Both the position numbers and the translations under genes were made by a program. From the NCBI RefSeq assembly GCF_000745475.1, contig NZ_KN050692.1, positions 575,955 through 639,954 of the forward strand: a stretch of DNA of 64,000 bases, written 5' to 3'. The number at the start of each line of letters is the position of its first letter. Position 1 is the stretch's first letter. The stretch comes from Allobosea sp. UNC402CLCol. Its GTDB lineage: Bacteria > Pseudomonadota > Alphaproteobacteria > Rhizobiales > Beijerinckiaceae. Under the pieces are notes generated by a model. It made no database searches. It saw only the letters and a program-made list of their open reading frames with translations, and had not been told where the DNA came from. This document shows, one piece after another, positions 1 through 8,914 of the stretch.

Positions 1-400
1 GGAGCTTCTTGCCCTTGCCAAGGCCGAGCTCGACCTTCGCCCTGCCCTTGTCGTTGAAATAGACCTTGAGCGGGATCAGGGCCATGCCCTCGCGCTGGAC
101 CGCGCCCATCAGCTTGTTGATCTCCCGCCTGTGAAGCAGGAGCTTCCGCGGCCGGCGGACCTCGTGATTGAAGCGGTTCGCCTCGAGATATTCCGGAATA
201 TGGGCGTTGAACAGGAAGAGCTCCGTCCCCATCGGGCCGGCATAGCTCTCGCCGATCGTCGCCTTGCCGCCGCGCAACGACTTAATCTCGGTCCCCTGCA
301 GGGCGATGCCCGCCTCCACGGTTTCCTTGATCTCGTAGTTGAAGCGCGCCTTGCGATTATCGGCGGCGAGCCTGTAGCGCTCTGGATCGGGCTTTTTCAT
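1..400 (-). CDS. smpB: SsrA-binding protein SmpB (3' end cut off by window edge)
   Basis: SmpB binds tmRNA and delivers it to stalled ribosomes for trans-translation in the cytoplasm. The reverse-strand translation starts MKKPDPERYRL and runs through the family's hallmark segments, including NRKARFNYEI, GIALQGTEIKSLR, GESYAG, HIPEYL and RPRKLLLHRREI. About 133 codons are visible; the family is usually near 155-160 residues, so only the basic C-terminal tail lies outside the window. The start ATG (398-400) overlaps the stop of the upstream PaiB-like gene in an ATGA arrangement, which implies translational coupling. Its position downstream of dapA is common in Rhizobiales. The identification is secure. 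Confidence 0.95.
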   Translation of the reverse strand, partial: MKKPDPERYRLAADNRKARFNYEIKETVEAGIALQGTEIKSLRGGKATIGESYAGPMGTELFLFNAHIPEYLEANRFNHEVRRPRKLLLHRREINKLMGAVQREGMALIPLKVYFNDKGRAKVELGLGKGKKL

Positions 401-1044
401 GCGTTCCCGCCGAATCCATGTTCCCTGACGAGCGCCGCCATCGCCTGCGATTCCGATTCAGGATCGGCGCTCAAGCCGTTGAGAACACCGAGCTTGTCAT
501 CCTCGCGTCGATTCTGGCTGAGCTTGAACTTGCCGATGATCGAGGCGATCTCGACCTCGATGCCGACGATGCCGCGGGTCTGTGCCGCGATGAAGGGCTC
601 GGGCGCGTCGGTCACGGCCCAGGGCTCGGCGCGGGGCGCCTCCTGCTGCCGCGTCAGCGATTCGAGCTGGGCGCGCAGCCAGGCCGGGTCCTCGATGGTG
701 CGGGCGGGGCCGCGCACCTGCACCGTGACGTAATTCCAGGTCGGCACGACCTTGCCGGTCTCGCGCTTGGTCGCATACCAGGCGGGCGTGACATAGCGCT
801 CGACGCCGGTGAAGATCACCAGCGTCTCGGCACCGGCCGCGATCGCCTTCCATTGCGCGTTGGGTCGGGCGAGATGGGCCCGCAGCACGCCGTTCTTGCC
901 GATATCCTCATGCAGGACGAAGGGCACGGGATTGGCGATCAGGCCGCCCTCGCCCACCGTCACCAGCGTGGCGAGCGGATGCTGGCGGATGACCGCATGC
1001 AGTTGCGCGCGGTCCTCGACCTTGAAGTGACTGGGCTCGTACAT
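397..1044 (-). CDS. PaiB-like FMN-binding protein
   Basis: This 215-residue protein reads as a member of the PaiB / FMN-binding negative transcriptional regulator family, which adopts a split-barrel flavin-binding fold. It begins MYEPSHFKVEDRAQL and continues with LATLVTV, ANPVPFVL and GVERYVTPAWY, a pattern characteristic of the family. The length matches the usual 200-215 residues. It lies 53 bases downstream of dapA and its stop overlaps the smpB start, so the three genes are probably cotranscribed. PaiB in Bacillus is linked to repression of sporulation and protease genes; that role need not hold here, and a flavin-dependent oxidoreductase or stress function is equally possible. Confidence 0.85.
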   Translation of the reverse strand: MYEPSHFKVEDRAQLHAVIRQHPLATLVTVGEGGLIANPVPFVLHEDIGKNGVLRAHLARPNAQWKAIAAGAETLVIFTGVERYVTPAWYATKRETGKVVPTWNYVTVQVRGPARTIEDPAWLRAQLESLTRQQEAPRAEPWAVTDAPEPFIAAQTRGIVGIEVEIASIIGKFKLSQNRREDDKLGVLNGLSADPESESQAMAALVREHGFGGNA

Positions 1045-1097
1045 CGTTCCGGTATCCCTGGCTTCGGCCGGGGCGACCGGTCGAACACAATCCCTAT

Positions 1098-1991
1098 TTA
1101 GGCATTCATCAGCCCGGCGAAAACCATGGCCTCGCGGATCACCTTCCCCGTCGCCGGCGTCACCGGCAGCAGCGGCAGGCGGATCTCCTCCTCGATGCGG
1201 CCGAGCAGCTTCAGGCCATGCTTGGCGCCGGCGAGGCCCGGCTCCTTGAAGGTGGCGTCATGGAGCGGCACCAGCCGGTCCTGCACCTTCAACGCCTTGG
1301 CGTAATCGCCCTTGAGCGCGGCCTCCATCAGGTCGGCGCAGAGGCGCGGCGCGACATTGGCGACCACCGAGATGCAGCCATGACCGCCGGCCGCCATATA
1401 GGCCAGCGCCGTCATGTCCTCGCCCGAGAGCTGGATGAAATCCGGCCCCATGGCGTGGCGCTGCTGCGAGACGCGCGCGAGGTTGGCGGTGGCGTCCTTC
1501 ACTCCGGCGATGTTCTTGAGCTCGTAGAGCCGGGCCATCGTCTCGACCGACATGTCGACCACCGAGCGCGGCGGGATGTTGTAGATGATGATCGGAATGC
1601 CGACCGCGTCGTTCACCGCCTTGAAATGCTGGTACATGCCCTCCTGGGTGGGCTTGTTGTAATAGGGCGTGACGACGAGGAGAGCGTTGGCGCCCGCCTT
1701 CTCGGCATGGACGGCGAGGTCGATGGCTTCCGTCGTGTTGTTGGAGCCGGCGCCGGCGATGACCGGAACGCGGCCCTTGTTCTGGGCGACGACGATCTCG
1801 ACGACGCGCTTGTGCTCGTCATGGGAGAGCGTCGGGCTCTCGCCGGTGGTGCCGACCGGGACGAGGCCGGTCGAGCCGCTCTCGATCTGCCAATCGACCA
1901 GCGCCCGCAGTGCAGCCTCGTCGACCTTGCCGTCTTTGAACGGCGTGACCAGAGCGGGCATCGAGCCGGTAAAGGCGGGGTGCTTGGTCAT
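1098..1991 (-). CDS. dapA: 4-hydroxy-tetrahydrodipicolinate synthase
   Basis: DapA condenses pyruvate with aspartate semialdehyde in the first committed step of lysine and diaminopimelate synthesis. The 297-residue protein has the TIM-barrel lyase signatures: the GTTGE loop near residue 47, YNIPPRS with the catalytic tyrosine near 137, and IAGVKDAT with the Schiff-base lysine near 165. The reading frame is open 27 codons further upstream, but the start at 1991 (MTKHPAFTGSMPALVTPF) matches the usual family N-terminus and is preferred. The gene is divergent from the lytic transglycosylase. The aspartate kinase gene at 34.7 kb serves the same pathway. Confidence 0.97.
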   Translation of the reverse strand: MTKHPAFTGSMPALVTPFKDGKVDEAALRALVDWQIESGSTGLVPVGTTGESPTLSHDEHKRVVEIVVAQNKGRVPVIAGAGSNNTTEAIDLAVHAEKAGANALLVVTPYYNKPTQEGMYQHFKAVNDAVGIPIIIYNIPPRSVVDMSVETMARLYELKNIAGVKDATANLARVSQQRHAMGPDFIQLSGEDMTALAYMAAGGHGCISVVANVAPRLCADLMEAALKGDYAKALKVQDRLVPLHDATFKEPGLAGAKHGLKLLGRIEEEIRLPLLPVTPATGKVIREAMVFAGLMNA

Positions 1992-2162
1992 GAGGACGAT
2001 CCTGAAAGGCAGAAACACGGGGTTACGGGCCGTCACACATAAACCCTCACCTCGCCAAGGCAAAGCCAACAACCCATGAAATTGCGTGGCTTCATAGTTA
2101 AGCTTTCATCAACCCGCTTCCCCGACCATCATCCGATGCCAGCACGAGGATGGAGACACGCC

Positions 2163-4241
2163 ATGGCCTCGCCTGCCCTCCGGCGACGATTGCCGGGCGT
2201 CCTGCTGCCTCTGATGCTCTGCGCCTCCACGACCCGGGCGGGCGACGACGGCATGCTCGCCAGCCAGCAGACGCTGGCCATGATCCGCGACGTCGAGACC
2301 ACCAGCTCGCTGCCGCCCTATCCCCCTGCCGCGCTCCCGGGAGACGAAACGGTCAATCTCGAGATGGTGCGCTCGGCGGTCGCGGCCTATCGCAAGGGCG
2401 CGCTGGCGGACGGCGACGCCCTCGCAGCGCGGATCGACGAGCCGGGCACCCGCGCTTTGCTGGAATGGGTCGCGATCCATGCCAATGCCGGGGTCGTGCC
2501 CTTCACGCGGATCGACGCCTTCCTGCGCGATCACCCGAACTATCCGGCCACCACCCGGTTTCGACGCCGGGCCGAGGAGGCCCTGATCGCAGAAAAGAAG
2601 AGCCCCGCCGTCATCCGCGCCTTCTTCCACGGCCGGCAGCCGGTTTCACCCTCCGGGCGCATCGCGCTGGCGCTGGCGCTCAAGGACGAAGGCAAGAGCG
2701 ACGACGCGCTCGCCCTCATCCGGCAAAGCTGGCGCAAGGACCCGTTCGGGCAAGCGCTGGAGAAGATCGTCCTGGCGCAATTCGGCGATGCCTTGACCAA
2801 GGAAGACCATCGCCTACGCACCGAGCGCTACCTGTTCCGCCAGGACGGGCCGGCGGCCCTGCGCAGCGCCGCGCGCGTCTCGGCCGATTATGTCCTGCTG
2901 GCCCGCGCCCGCCTCGCCAGCGCCGGGGCCCGGCGGCCGATCTCCGAGAAGCTGATCTCGGCCGTGCCGGCCTCGCTACGCGGCGACATCTCCTTCGCCT
3001 TCCTGCAGGCGCAGCAGGCGCGGCGCGGCGACAAGCTCGACGATGCCGCCAAGGCCCTGACGGCCATTCCGCGCGACCCGGCGCTGCTGGGCGACGGCGA
3101 TGGCTGGTGGGAGGAGCGGCGCATCCTGTCGCGCAAGCTGCTCGATGCCGGCAATGCGCAGAAAGCCTATGAGGTCGCGGCGGGGCATGGCGCCGAGGAC
3201 GCGCCCGAACGCATCGAAGCCGAATGGCAGGCGGGCTTCATCGCATTGCGCTTCCTGAAGAACGCCGAGGCGGCGCTGAAGCATTTCGACGCTGCCGCCA
3301 CCGTGGCCGAGACACCGATTTCGGTGGCGCGCGCCGCCTATTGGCGCGGTCGCGCCTATGAGGCGCTCGACAAGCCGGAAGAAGCGAAAGCGGCCTTCGG
3401 GAAGGCGGCCGAACAGCCCGTCGCCTATTACGGGCAGCTCGCGCGGGCCAGGCTCGGCCTCGCCGACCTGCCGCTGCGGCTCACGGCCGCCGCTGGCCTC
3501 GATACGCTGCCGGGCCATCGCGGTGTGCGCCTGCTCTACAAGATCGGTGAGCGCGACCTCGCCAATCTGATGCTCGCCGATCTGGCGCAGCGCCTGCACA
3601 CGGCCGCCGCGCTGGAGACCATCGCGGCCATCGCCCGCAGGGAGGCCGATGCGCGCACTCTCGTCGCCATCGGCAAATCCGCGCTGCAACGCGGCTTCCC
3701 GCTCGACCAGGCGGCCTATCCGACCCATGGCGTGCCGGATTTCGACGTGCTGGGCGATCCGATGGAGCGCGCCATCGTCCACGCCATCGCGCGGCAGGAA
3801 AGCGCCTTCGACCCGACCGCCATGTCGCAGGCCGGCGCGCGGGGGCTGATGCAGATGATGCCGGCGACCGCCCGCGAGACGGCGCGCCGGGCCGGCCTGC
3901 CCTTCGACTGGGAGAAGCTGGGCCAGGACCCACTCTATGCGGCGCGGATGGGCGCGGCCCATCTCAACGACCTGCTCAGGGAATGGCGCGGCTCCTACAT
4001 CCTGACCTTCGCCGCCTATAATGCCGGCTCGCCCAATGTGAAGAAGTGGATCGCCGCCTATGGCGACCCGCGCGATCCGGAAGTCGATGCCGTCGACTGG
4101 GTCGAGCGCATTCCTTTCTCCGAGACGCGCAACTACGTCCAGCGCGTGATGGAGAATCTGCAGGTCTACCGGCAGCGGCTGAACCAGCGCACCGCCTATC
4201 TGATCGACTACGACTTGAAGCGGGGCGGCCGACGCGATTAG
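2163..4241 (+). CDS. Slt-type soluble lytic murein transglycosylase
   Basis: The product cleaves the MurNAc-GlcNAc bond of peptidoglycan in the periplasm, forming 1,6-anhydro ends. From the chosen ATG at 2163 (preceded by GGATGGAGA) the protein has 692 residues and starts with a basic stretch, a hydrophobic segment and a likely cleavage after STTRA. The middle is an alpha-helical superhelix with TPR-like repeats rich in alanine. The C-terminal SLT domain begins around residue 540 and contains RQESAFD with the catalytic glutamate at about 546, then GLMQMMPATA and FAAYNAG. Upstream in-frame ATGs at 2076 and 2136 lack a ribosome binding site. The domain order and length match Slt70-like enzymes. 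Confidence 0.93.
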   Translation: MASPALRRRLPGVLLPLMLCASTTRAGDDGMLASQQTLAMIRDVETTSSLPPYPPAALPGDETVNLEMVRSAVAAYRKGALADGDALAARIDEPGTRALLEWVAIHANAGVVPFTRIDAFLRDHPNYPATTRFRRRAEEALIAEKKSPAVIRAFFHGRQPVSPSGRIALALALKDEGKSDDALALIRQSWRKDPFGQALEKIVLAQFGDALTKEDHRLRTERYLFRQDGPAALRSAARVSADYVLLARARLASAGARRPISEKLISAVPASLRGDISFAFLQAQQARRGDKLDDAAKALTAIPRDPALLGDGDGWWEERRILSRKLLDAGNAQKAYEVAAGHGAEDAPERIEAEWQAGFIALRFLKNAEAALKHFDAAATVAETPISVARAAYWRGRAYEALDKPEEAKAAFGKAAEQPVAYYGQLARARLGLADLPLRLTAAAGLDTLPGHRGVRLLYKIGERDLANLMLADLAQRLHTAAALETIAAIARREADARTLVAIGKSALQRGFPLDQAAYPTHGVPDFDVLGDPMERAIVHAIARQESAFDPTAMSQAGARGLMQMMPATARETARRAGLPFDWEKLGQDPLYAARMGAAHLNDLLREWRGSYILTFAAYNAGSPNVKKWIAAYGDPRDPEVDAVDWVERIPFSETRNYVQRVMENLQVYRQRLNQRTAYLIDYDLKRGGRRD

Positions 4242-4249
4242 CTCGGGGG

Positions 4250-5137
4250 ATGGACACCGGCTTCGCTTCCCGCTTCTTCACGGCTTCCGACGGGCTCAGG
4301 CTGCATGCCCGCGATTACGGCCCCCTCGCCTCGCCGGCGCTGCCGGTGATCTGCCTGCCCGGCTTCGCCCGCACCGCCGCCGATTTCCACGAGGTCGCGC
4401 TCGCATTGTCGCAGGACGAGACGAAGCCGCGCCGCGTGCTCGCGCTGGATTATCGCGGGCGCGGCCTCTCGGCCTATGACGCCAACTGGAAGAACTACGA
4501 CATCCGCGTCGAACTCGACGATCTGATGCAGGTGCTGGTGGTCGCCGGCATCGAGCGCGCCGCGTTTATCGGCACCTCGCGCGGCGGCCTGCTCACCATG
4601 GCCCTGGCGGCGGCGCGACCTGCCGTCATCACGGGCGTGGTGTTCAACGATGTCGGCCCGGTCATCGATGCGCGCGGGCTGCTGCGCATCCGCGGCTATG
4701 TCGGCAAACTGCCCAAGCCGCGCAGCTTTTCGGAGGGCGCGGAGATCCTGAAGCGGCTCTCCGACCAGCAATTTCCGCTGCTGGGCGATGCCGAGTGGGA
4801 CTTGATGGCGCGGCGGACCTGGACCGATCGCGACGGGCCGCTAAGGCCGGACTACGACACCAACCTGATGAAGGTGCTGGAAGAGCTCGACCTCGAAGCG
4901 CCGCTGCCGGTGCTCTGGCCCTATTTCGAGGCCTTGCAGGGCGTGCCGGTTCTGGCGATCCGCGGCGCGAATTCTGACCTGCTCGCCGAGAAGACCTTGC
5001 AGGAGATGGCCGAGCGCCACCCGGATTGCGAGACCCATGTGGCGCCCGGACAAGGCCATGCGCCGCTGCTCGGCAGCAAGGACATGATCCGCCGCATCGG
5101 CAAGCTCATCGCCAAGGCGGAGCGGCGGGCGGGCTAG
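4250..5137 (+). CDS. alpha/beta hydrolase
   Basis: This 295-residue protein is an alpha/beta-hydrolase fold enzyme of unknown substrate. It contains ICLPGFARTAADFHE (oxyanion-hole strand region), the nucleophile elbow GTSRGG with the serine at about residue 110, and a late histidine in GQGHAPLL. The gene starts only 8 bases after the transglycosylase stop, so the two are probably cotranscribed. A longer open frame upstream lies inside the transglycosylase gene and is not credible. Its stop codon overlaps the stop of the convergent gene on the other strand. Possible roles include an esterase, lactonase or epoxide-hydrolase-like enzyme. Confidence 0.85.
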   Translation: MDTGFASRFFTASDGLRLHARDYGPLASPALPVICLPGFARTAADFHEVALALSQDETKPRRVLALDYRGRGLSAYDANWKNYDIRVELDDLMQVLVVAGIERAAFIGTSRGGLLTMALAAARPAVITGVVFNDVGPVIDARGLLRIRGYVGKLPKPRSFSEGAEILKRLSDQQFPLLGDAEWDLMARRTWTDRDGPLRPDYDTNLMKVLEELDLEAPLPVLWPYFEALQGVPVLAIRGANSDLLAEKTLQEMAERHPDCETHVAPGQGHAPLLGSKDMIRRIGKLIAKAERRAG

Positions 5138-6198
5138 GATTTCGCCTTCGCGCGCTCGGCCTTCAGCGTGCGCGAATGCTGCGTGTCGCCGCCATGGGCG
5201 AGGATTCCCGCGTCCTCGCGCCAGTTCTCGGAAAGGCCACGGCCGGGCGCCCCTGCGAAGGCGGAGGCATAGCGCATCTCCTCGTCGCCGAGAGCGGCGA
5301 TCTGGTCGAAATGCCAGATGCCGAGCCGGTTGAGATCGGCTGCGATCGCCGGTCCGATGCCCTTGATCAGCGTCAGATCGTCGGGCTTGCCATCCCGCGC
5401 CGCGGCGAGCAGATGTTCCGGCCGCCGCCCTTCGAAGCCGTCGCCTTCGAGCGCCGCGACATTGCCCTGCCCGGCCGAGCCGTCATCACGCGAGGTCTCG
5501 ACGAGCCCGGCGCGGGCGCGGTCGGCGAATTCCGTGGTCGCGCCGGTGGCCAGGCGCTTCGCCTGACCGACCCAGTCCTCGCGTTCGATGCGTCCGGGAA
5601 AAGCGAGATAGCCCCCGATCCATTCGACGTTCTCCGGCGTCCAGGCGGCGATCTGCTCGAAATGCCAGATGCCGAGCCCGTGCAGGCGCCCCTCGTTCTG
5701 CCGGCCGATCCCCTTGATGAGCTTGAGGTCGTCGGCCTTGCCGCCGCGCGCCTCGGCCAATGCGGCAGGCCTCTGGCCGGGCAGCGTCTCCTCGTTCTCG
5801 ACGGGCGGAAACGTCCGGCCGGCATCTGCCGGTGCCTGAACCGCGGCAATGGCGGGCTCGCTGGCCGCAACCGGCACGGCCGTCGATACGGCCGCAGCCG
5901 AGGCGGTGGCCGTTTCCTTCACATCATCGTCGAGCGGGTGCAGCAGCGTGCCCGCCACGCAGCCGAGCCAATAGACCGCGACGAAGAGCAAGGCCGTTTC
6001 GAGCCACATCGCCGCCACGCCGTTGACGAGCTGCAACCAGGCCAGGACCGCGCCGCAAAGCCAGAGCAAGGCGACGAGGCTCCAGCCACGACTCCAGAAG
6101 CGGCGCGCTGACCCGCTCTGGCTGATCCAGCCCATGACGAAGCCCAGCACGAGAGCGGCCAGGAGAAACCAGACGAACCGGCTGGCGAGATAGAGCAT
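5134..6198 (-). CDS. membrane protein with two helix-hairpin-helix-like repeats
   Basis: The 354-residue product has about three hydrophobic segments in its first 90 residues (ending near TLLHPLDD), so it is anchored in the inner membrane. An Ala/Val-rich linker follows. The rest carries two copies of a roughly 60-residue module: LKLIKGIGRQNEGRLHGLGI followed by WHFEQIAAWT, and again LTLIKGIGPAIAADLNRLGI followed by WHFDQIAALG. The IKGIGP core resembles helix-hairpin-helix DNA-binding motifs, and similar proteins in Rhizobiales are often annotated as 5' DNA nuclease-like or NADH-dehydrogenase-subunit-like. No nuclease active site is visible. It lies 10 bases after the OmpA-family gene, so the two probably form an operon at the envelope. 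Function unknown. Confidence 0.8.
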   Translation of the reverse strand: MLYLASRFVWFLLAALVLGFVMGWISQSGSARRFWSRGWSLVALLWLCGAVLAWLQLVNGVAAMWLETALLFVAVYWLGCVAGTLLHPLDDDVKETATASAAAVSTAVPVAASEPAIAAVQAPADAGRTFPPVENEETLPGQRPAALAEARGGKADDLKLIKGIGRQNEGRLHGLGIWHFEQIAAWTPENVEWIGGYLAFPGRIEREDWVGQAKRLATGATTEFADRARAGLVETSRDDGSAGQGNVAALEGDGFEGRRPEHLLAAARDGKPDDLTLIKGIGPAIAADLNRLGIWHFDQIAALGDEEMRYASAFAGAPGRGLSENWREDAGILAHGGDTQHSRTLKAERAKAKS

Positions 6199-6208
6199 GG
6201 TCCCCTCC

Positions 6209-8539
6209 CTACTTCGCCACCGTGAACTGAACCCGGCGGTTCATCTCGCGCGCCTGGGCGGCGCCATAGGGCAACAGCGGCCGCGTGCTGCCATAGCCCT
6301 TCACCATGAGCTGGGCGGGATCGATGCCGCGCCGCGCCAGTTCGTCCCGCACGCGCTCGGCCCGCCGCATCGACAGGTCGAGATTGTCGAAGCCGCGCCA
6401 TTCGCCGTCGCGATTGGCGTGGCCCTCGATGGTGACGCGCGCGCCCGGGCATTTCTTCAAAATGGACGCAGCCTCGCCGATGACGCGCTCGGTCACGGGG
6501 TCGAGATCGACCACCGCGGTGCCTTGCGCGAACAGCACCGGATTCTGCCGGGTCAGCCCGTCGAGGTCGTTCTGGCAGCTCGCCGGCGGATCGACGACGC
6601 AGCCGGTCTGGCGCTGGCTGACGACGACGTCCGCGGAGAAGCCGGGCGGCAGGCCCGTCGCGGCACTGGTCTCGACCTCGCTCCTGATCAGGTCCCGGCA
6701 AGTGAGGCCCCGCAACATGATCGTCCGGTCGGTGAGCGTCGCCGAGCCGATGTCGAGCCGCAGCAGATCGGCGAGCATGGCCTTGGCGGCCTGGGCGAAG
6801 CCGTCCGGTGCCCCAGGCAGAATCACGGTCGTGTCCTCGAGCTTGCCGGCGAGCGGCGTTTCCGCGACGAGGGCGTGCAACGCCGCGCGCGCCGCCTCAT
6901 CCGGCAGGTAGCCGGAGAAGACCGCGCCACCACGATCGGCCGAGAGCGACAGGCCATAAGGCCGGACCGTCACCGTTGCCATGGCGGACGGCAGCACGAG
7001 TCCCGCGGGGCGGGCACCGGCCAGCAAGGCCTGCAAGCCCTGCCAGCCTGCCGCATCGGCGGCTTCGCCCGCGATCGAGAGGGCATTGTCGCGGATCGAG
7101 ACCGATCCGGCCTTGAGCTTCGACAGCGCCTCCAGCGCGTAGCCGGCCGAAGCGGCGAAATCGCCGGCAGAGGAGCCGCCCGCCGCAAGCTCCATGCGGT
7201 CCTCCACTGTCGCACCGCCGAAGAGCCGCCCGGCCTGCGCGAGAAGGCTGGCTTTGGCCCCCGCATCGGGCACGGCCCCGGACAGCGTCAGCCGCTCTCC
7301 GGAAAGCCGGGCCGTCCAGGGGGCGACCGGAACCGGTTTCGCCGGCGGTGCCGGCGCTTGCGGCGCGGCAGCCGAAGCCGCGGGCGGCGCTCCGGATGGG
7401 GATGATTGCCCCCGAGTGCCGGGATCGGGCGCGGGCGCCGGAATCACATCATGCAGGACCGGGCCCGGAATCTCCGGCAAGGGCGGCATGACCGGCTCAG
7501 GAGGCGCCGGGGGGCATTCGATCGTCGCCTGAGCGACCGAGTCGGGACCATCGAGCTGGGCGATCTGCAGCCGGAGCGCCTGGCAGGCGGCATAGTCGCT
7601 CGGGCCGAGGCCCGAAAGCTTATAGGCATCGCCATCGATCTCCGCCTTGCCGGTTCTGAGCCGGGCCAGCTCCGAAGCGGCCCGCCTCACCTTGGCGAGG
7701 AAAGCGGACGGCGCGCCGACGCCCGGCAACATCCCGTCACGGATCGCGACAGGTGACGGAAAGGCCGTCTGGAAGGCTGCGAGAATCTGCCTTCGCGTCG
7801 CCTCGTCGGGAACGAAGCCTTGGATCTCGACCGCGTCGGGCGTCGCGTGGGCCGCGCTCCAGCGATAGGGCGAGATCGTCGGCGGCTCGAGACCGCAGGA
7901 CACGGCGCTGAACCCGGCAACCGGGGGCTTCGTGCCGATCGCCTCCAAGGCCAGAAACGCCTCGGGGGTTGCGGCCTTGCCCTCGATGCAGAAGCGACCG
8001 TCATCCAGCGCGATCCGCCCGGTCGCCAGCCGAGGCAAGGCGGCGATCATCGCGGCGCTCATCGCCGCGAATCCCTGGGGAGCACCGAAAGCGACCGTCT
8101 GGCGATCGTCGATCCTGAGACCCGGCAAGGCCGCGCCGGCCGCGGCGACATTGGCATCCGCGACAGCGAGGTCGGGCACGAAGCCGCCGATGGTCACGAC
8201 ATTGGGCAAGCGGCTGACGAACCAGGAATAGGGCTTCTGGGCAACGACCTGGGACAGGCCGCCGAGAGCCCGGCGCACGCCGAATTCCCCGCGCAGCTGG
8301 GCCATGGCCTTCGCCGCCCCGTCTGACGACATGACCTCGCCACCGATCGTGACGTCGCGCCCCTCGACCTGCGCGGTCACCGGCCTCGCCCCCGGAGTGG
8401 CTCCTGCGCTCGCCTCCACGGCCCGCTCGGCCCGGTTGGCGACATCCCGCTGGATCGCATCGTCGAGAAGCAGATTGCCCGCGCCCCAGAGCAGCGCCAG
8501 CGGAATCACGCCCCAGAGCCAGCGCGTCGGTTGAGACAT
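6209..8539 (-). CDS. OmpA-family protein with tandem BON-like repeats
   Basis: The 776-residue product starts MSQPTRWLWGVIPLALLWGAG, a single N-terminal membrane anchor or signal. The body has about four successive units with a shared strand pattern: segments around VTIGGFVPD, VEIQGFVPDE, LTLSGAVPDA and AVFSGYLPDE, each followed by helical stretches, as in BON-type repeats. A Pro/Ala-rich linker separates the second and third units. The last ~110 residues are an OmpA C-terminal peptidoglycan-binding domain (LFAQGTAVVDLD, VTIEGHAN, NLDLSMRRAERV, YGSTRPL). The chosen start at 8539 places the hydrophobic segment at the N-terminus; an open frame extends 58 codons further upstream but has no membrane signal. 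A link between inner membrane and cell wall is inferred. Confidence 0.88.
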   Translation of the reverse strand: MSQPTRWLWGVIPLALLWGAGNLLLDDAIQRDVANRAERAVEASAGATPGARPVTAQVEGRDVTIGGEVMSSDGAAKAMAQLRGEFGVRRALGGLSQVVAQKPYSWFVSRLPNVVTIGGFVPDLAVADANVAAAGAALPGLRIDDRQTVAFGAPQGFAAMSAAMIAALPRLATGRIALDDGRFCIEGKAATPEAFLALEAIGTKPPVAGFSAVSCGLEPPTISPYRWSAAHATPDAVEIQGFVPDEATRRQILAAFQTAFPSPVAIRDGMLPGVGAPSAFLAKVRRAASELARLRTGKAEIDGDAYKLSGLGPSDYAACQALRLQIAQLDGPDSVAQATIECPPAPPEPVMPPLPEIPGPVLHDVIPAPAPDPGTRGQSSPSGAPPAASAAAPQAPAPPAKPVPVAPWTARLSGERLTLSGAVPDAGAKASLLAQAGRLFGGATVEDRMELAAGGSSAGDFAASAGYALEALSKLKAGSVSIRDNALSIAGEAADAAGWQGLQALLAGARPAGLVLPSAMATVTVRPYGLSLSADRGGAVFSGYLPDEAARAALHALVAETPLAGKLEDTTVILPGAPDGFAQAAKAMLADLLRLDIGSATLTDRTIMLRGLTCRDLIRSEVETSAATGLPPGFSADVVVSQRQTGCVVDPPASCQNDLDGLTRQNPVLFAQGTAVVDLDPVTERVIGEAASILKKCPGARVTIEGHANRDGEWRGFDNLDLSMRRAERVRDELARRGIDPAQLMVKGYGSTRPLLPYGAAQAREMNRRVQFTVAK

Positions 8540-8914
8540 CGTTCGCCCCTCATTCCCCGCCGCCCCCCGCAGCGAAGCCAGCCAGATCGCAGCCCGCATC
8601 CGCGCGGACGCAACGTCGCGATCCGTTCCTTTATCCCAACACAGGATCGTTCCGACAAGGGGATGCCACGTTTCGGGCCAAGGCTCCAGCCCATCGCCTC
8701 GATGGCATTGCAATCAAGGGGTTGGAGCCAATTCCCAAGTTATCGAATCAAGCTGGCGCAGCGCCGTCGTCACCCGCCAGGACCATGCGTCGGGCCGCTC
8801 GGCTCAATCAGTCCGGATCGGCCGGAGCCGCCAGCGACGACTATCGGCGGACAAATAGACAACAAAAAAGCCCCGGGTTTCCCCGGGGCTTCCGACTAGG
8901 ATCGCGAGAGGCGA
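8540..8914. other. intergenic region between OmpA-family gene and porin gene
   Basis: This 375-base stretch has no convincing gene. It holds the terminator of the porin gene at its right end. The remainder probably contains the promoter of the OmpA-family gene, but no clear -35/-10 pair was recognised. Short open frames here have no family resemblance. Confidence 0.6.
8863..8890 (-). terminator. rho-independent terminator of the porin gene
   Basis: A perfect 9-bp stem (8869-8877 pairing with 8882-8890) encloses a four-base loop. On the minus strand it is followed directly by a run of six T residues. It starts 25 bases after the porin stop codon, exactly where an intrinsic terminator is expected for a highly expressed outer membrane protein. 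Confidence 0.93.

Noticed and set aside
5318..5566. Plus-strand open frames across the gene for the helix-hairpin-helix membrane protein
   Set aside because: They are shadows of the minus-strand gene, which has clear repeats and membrane segments.
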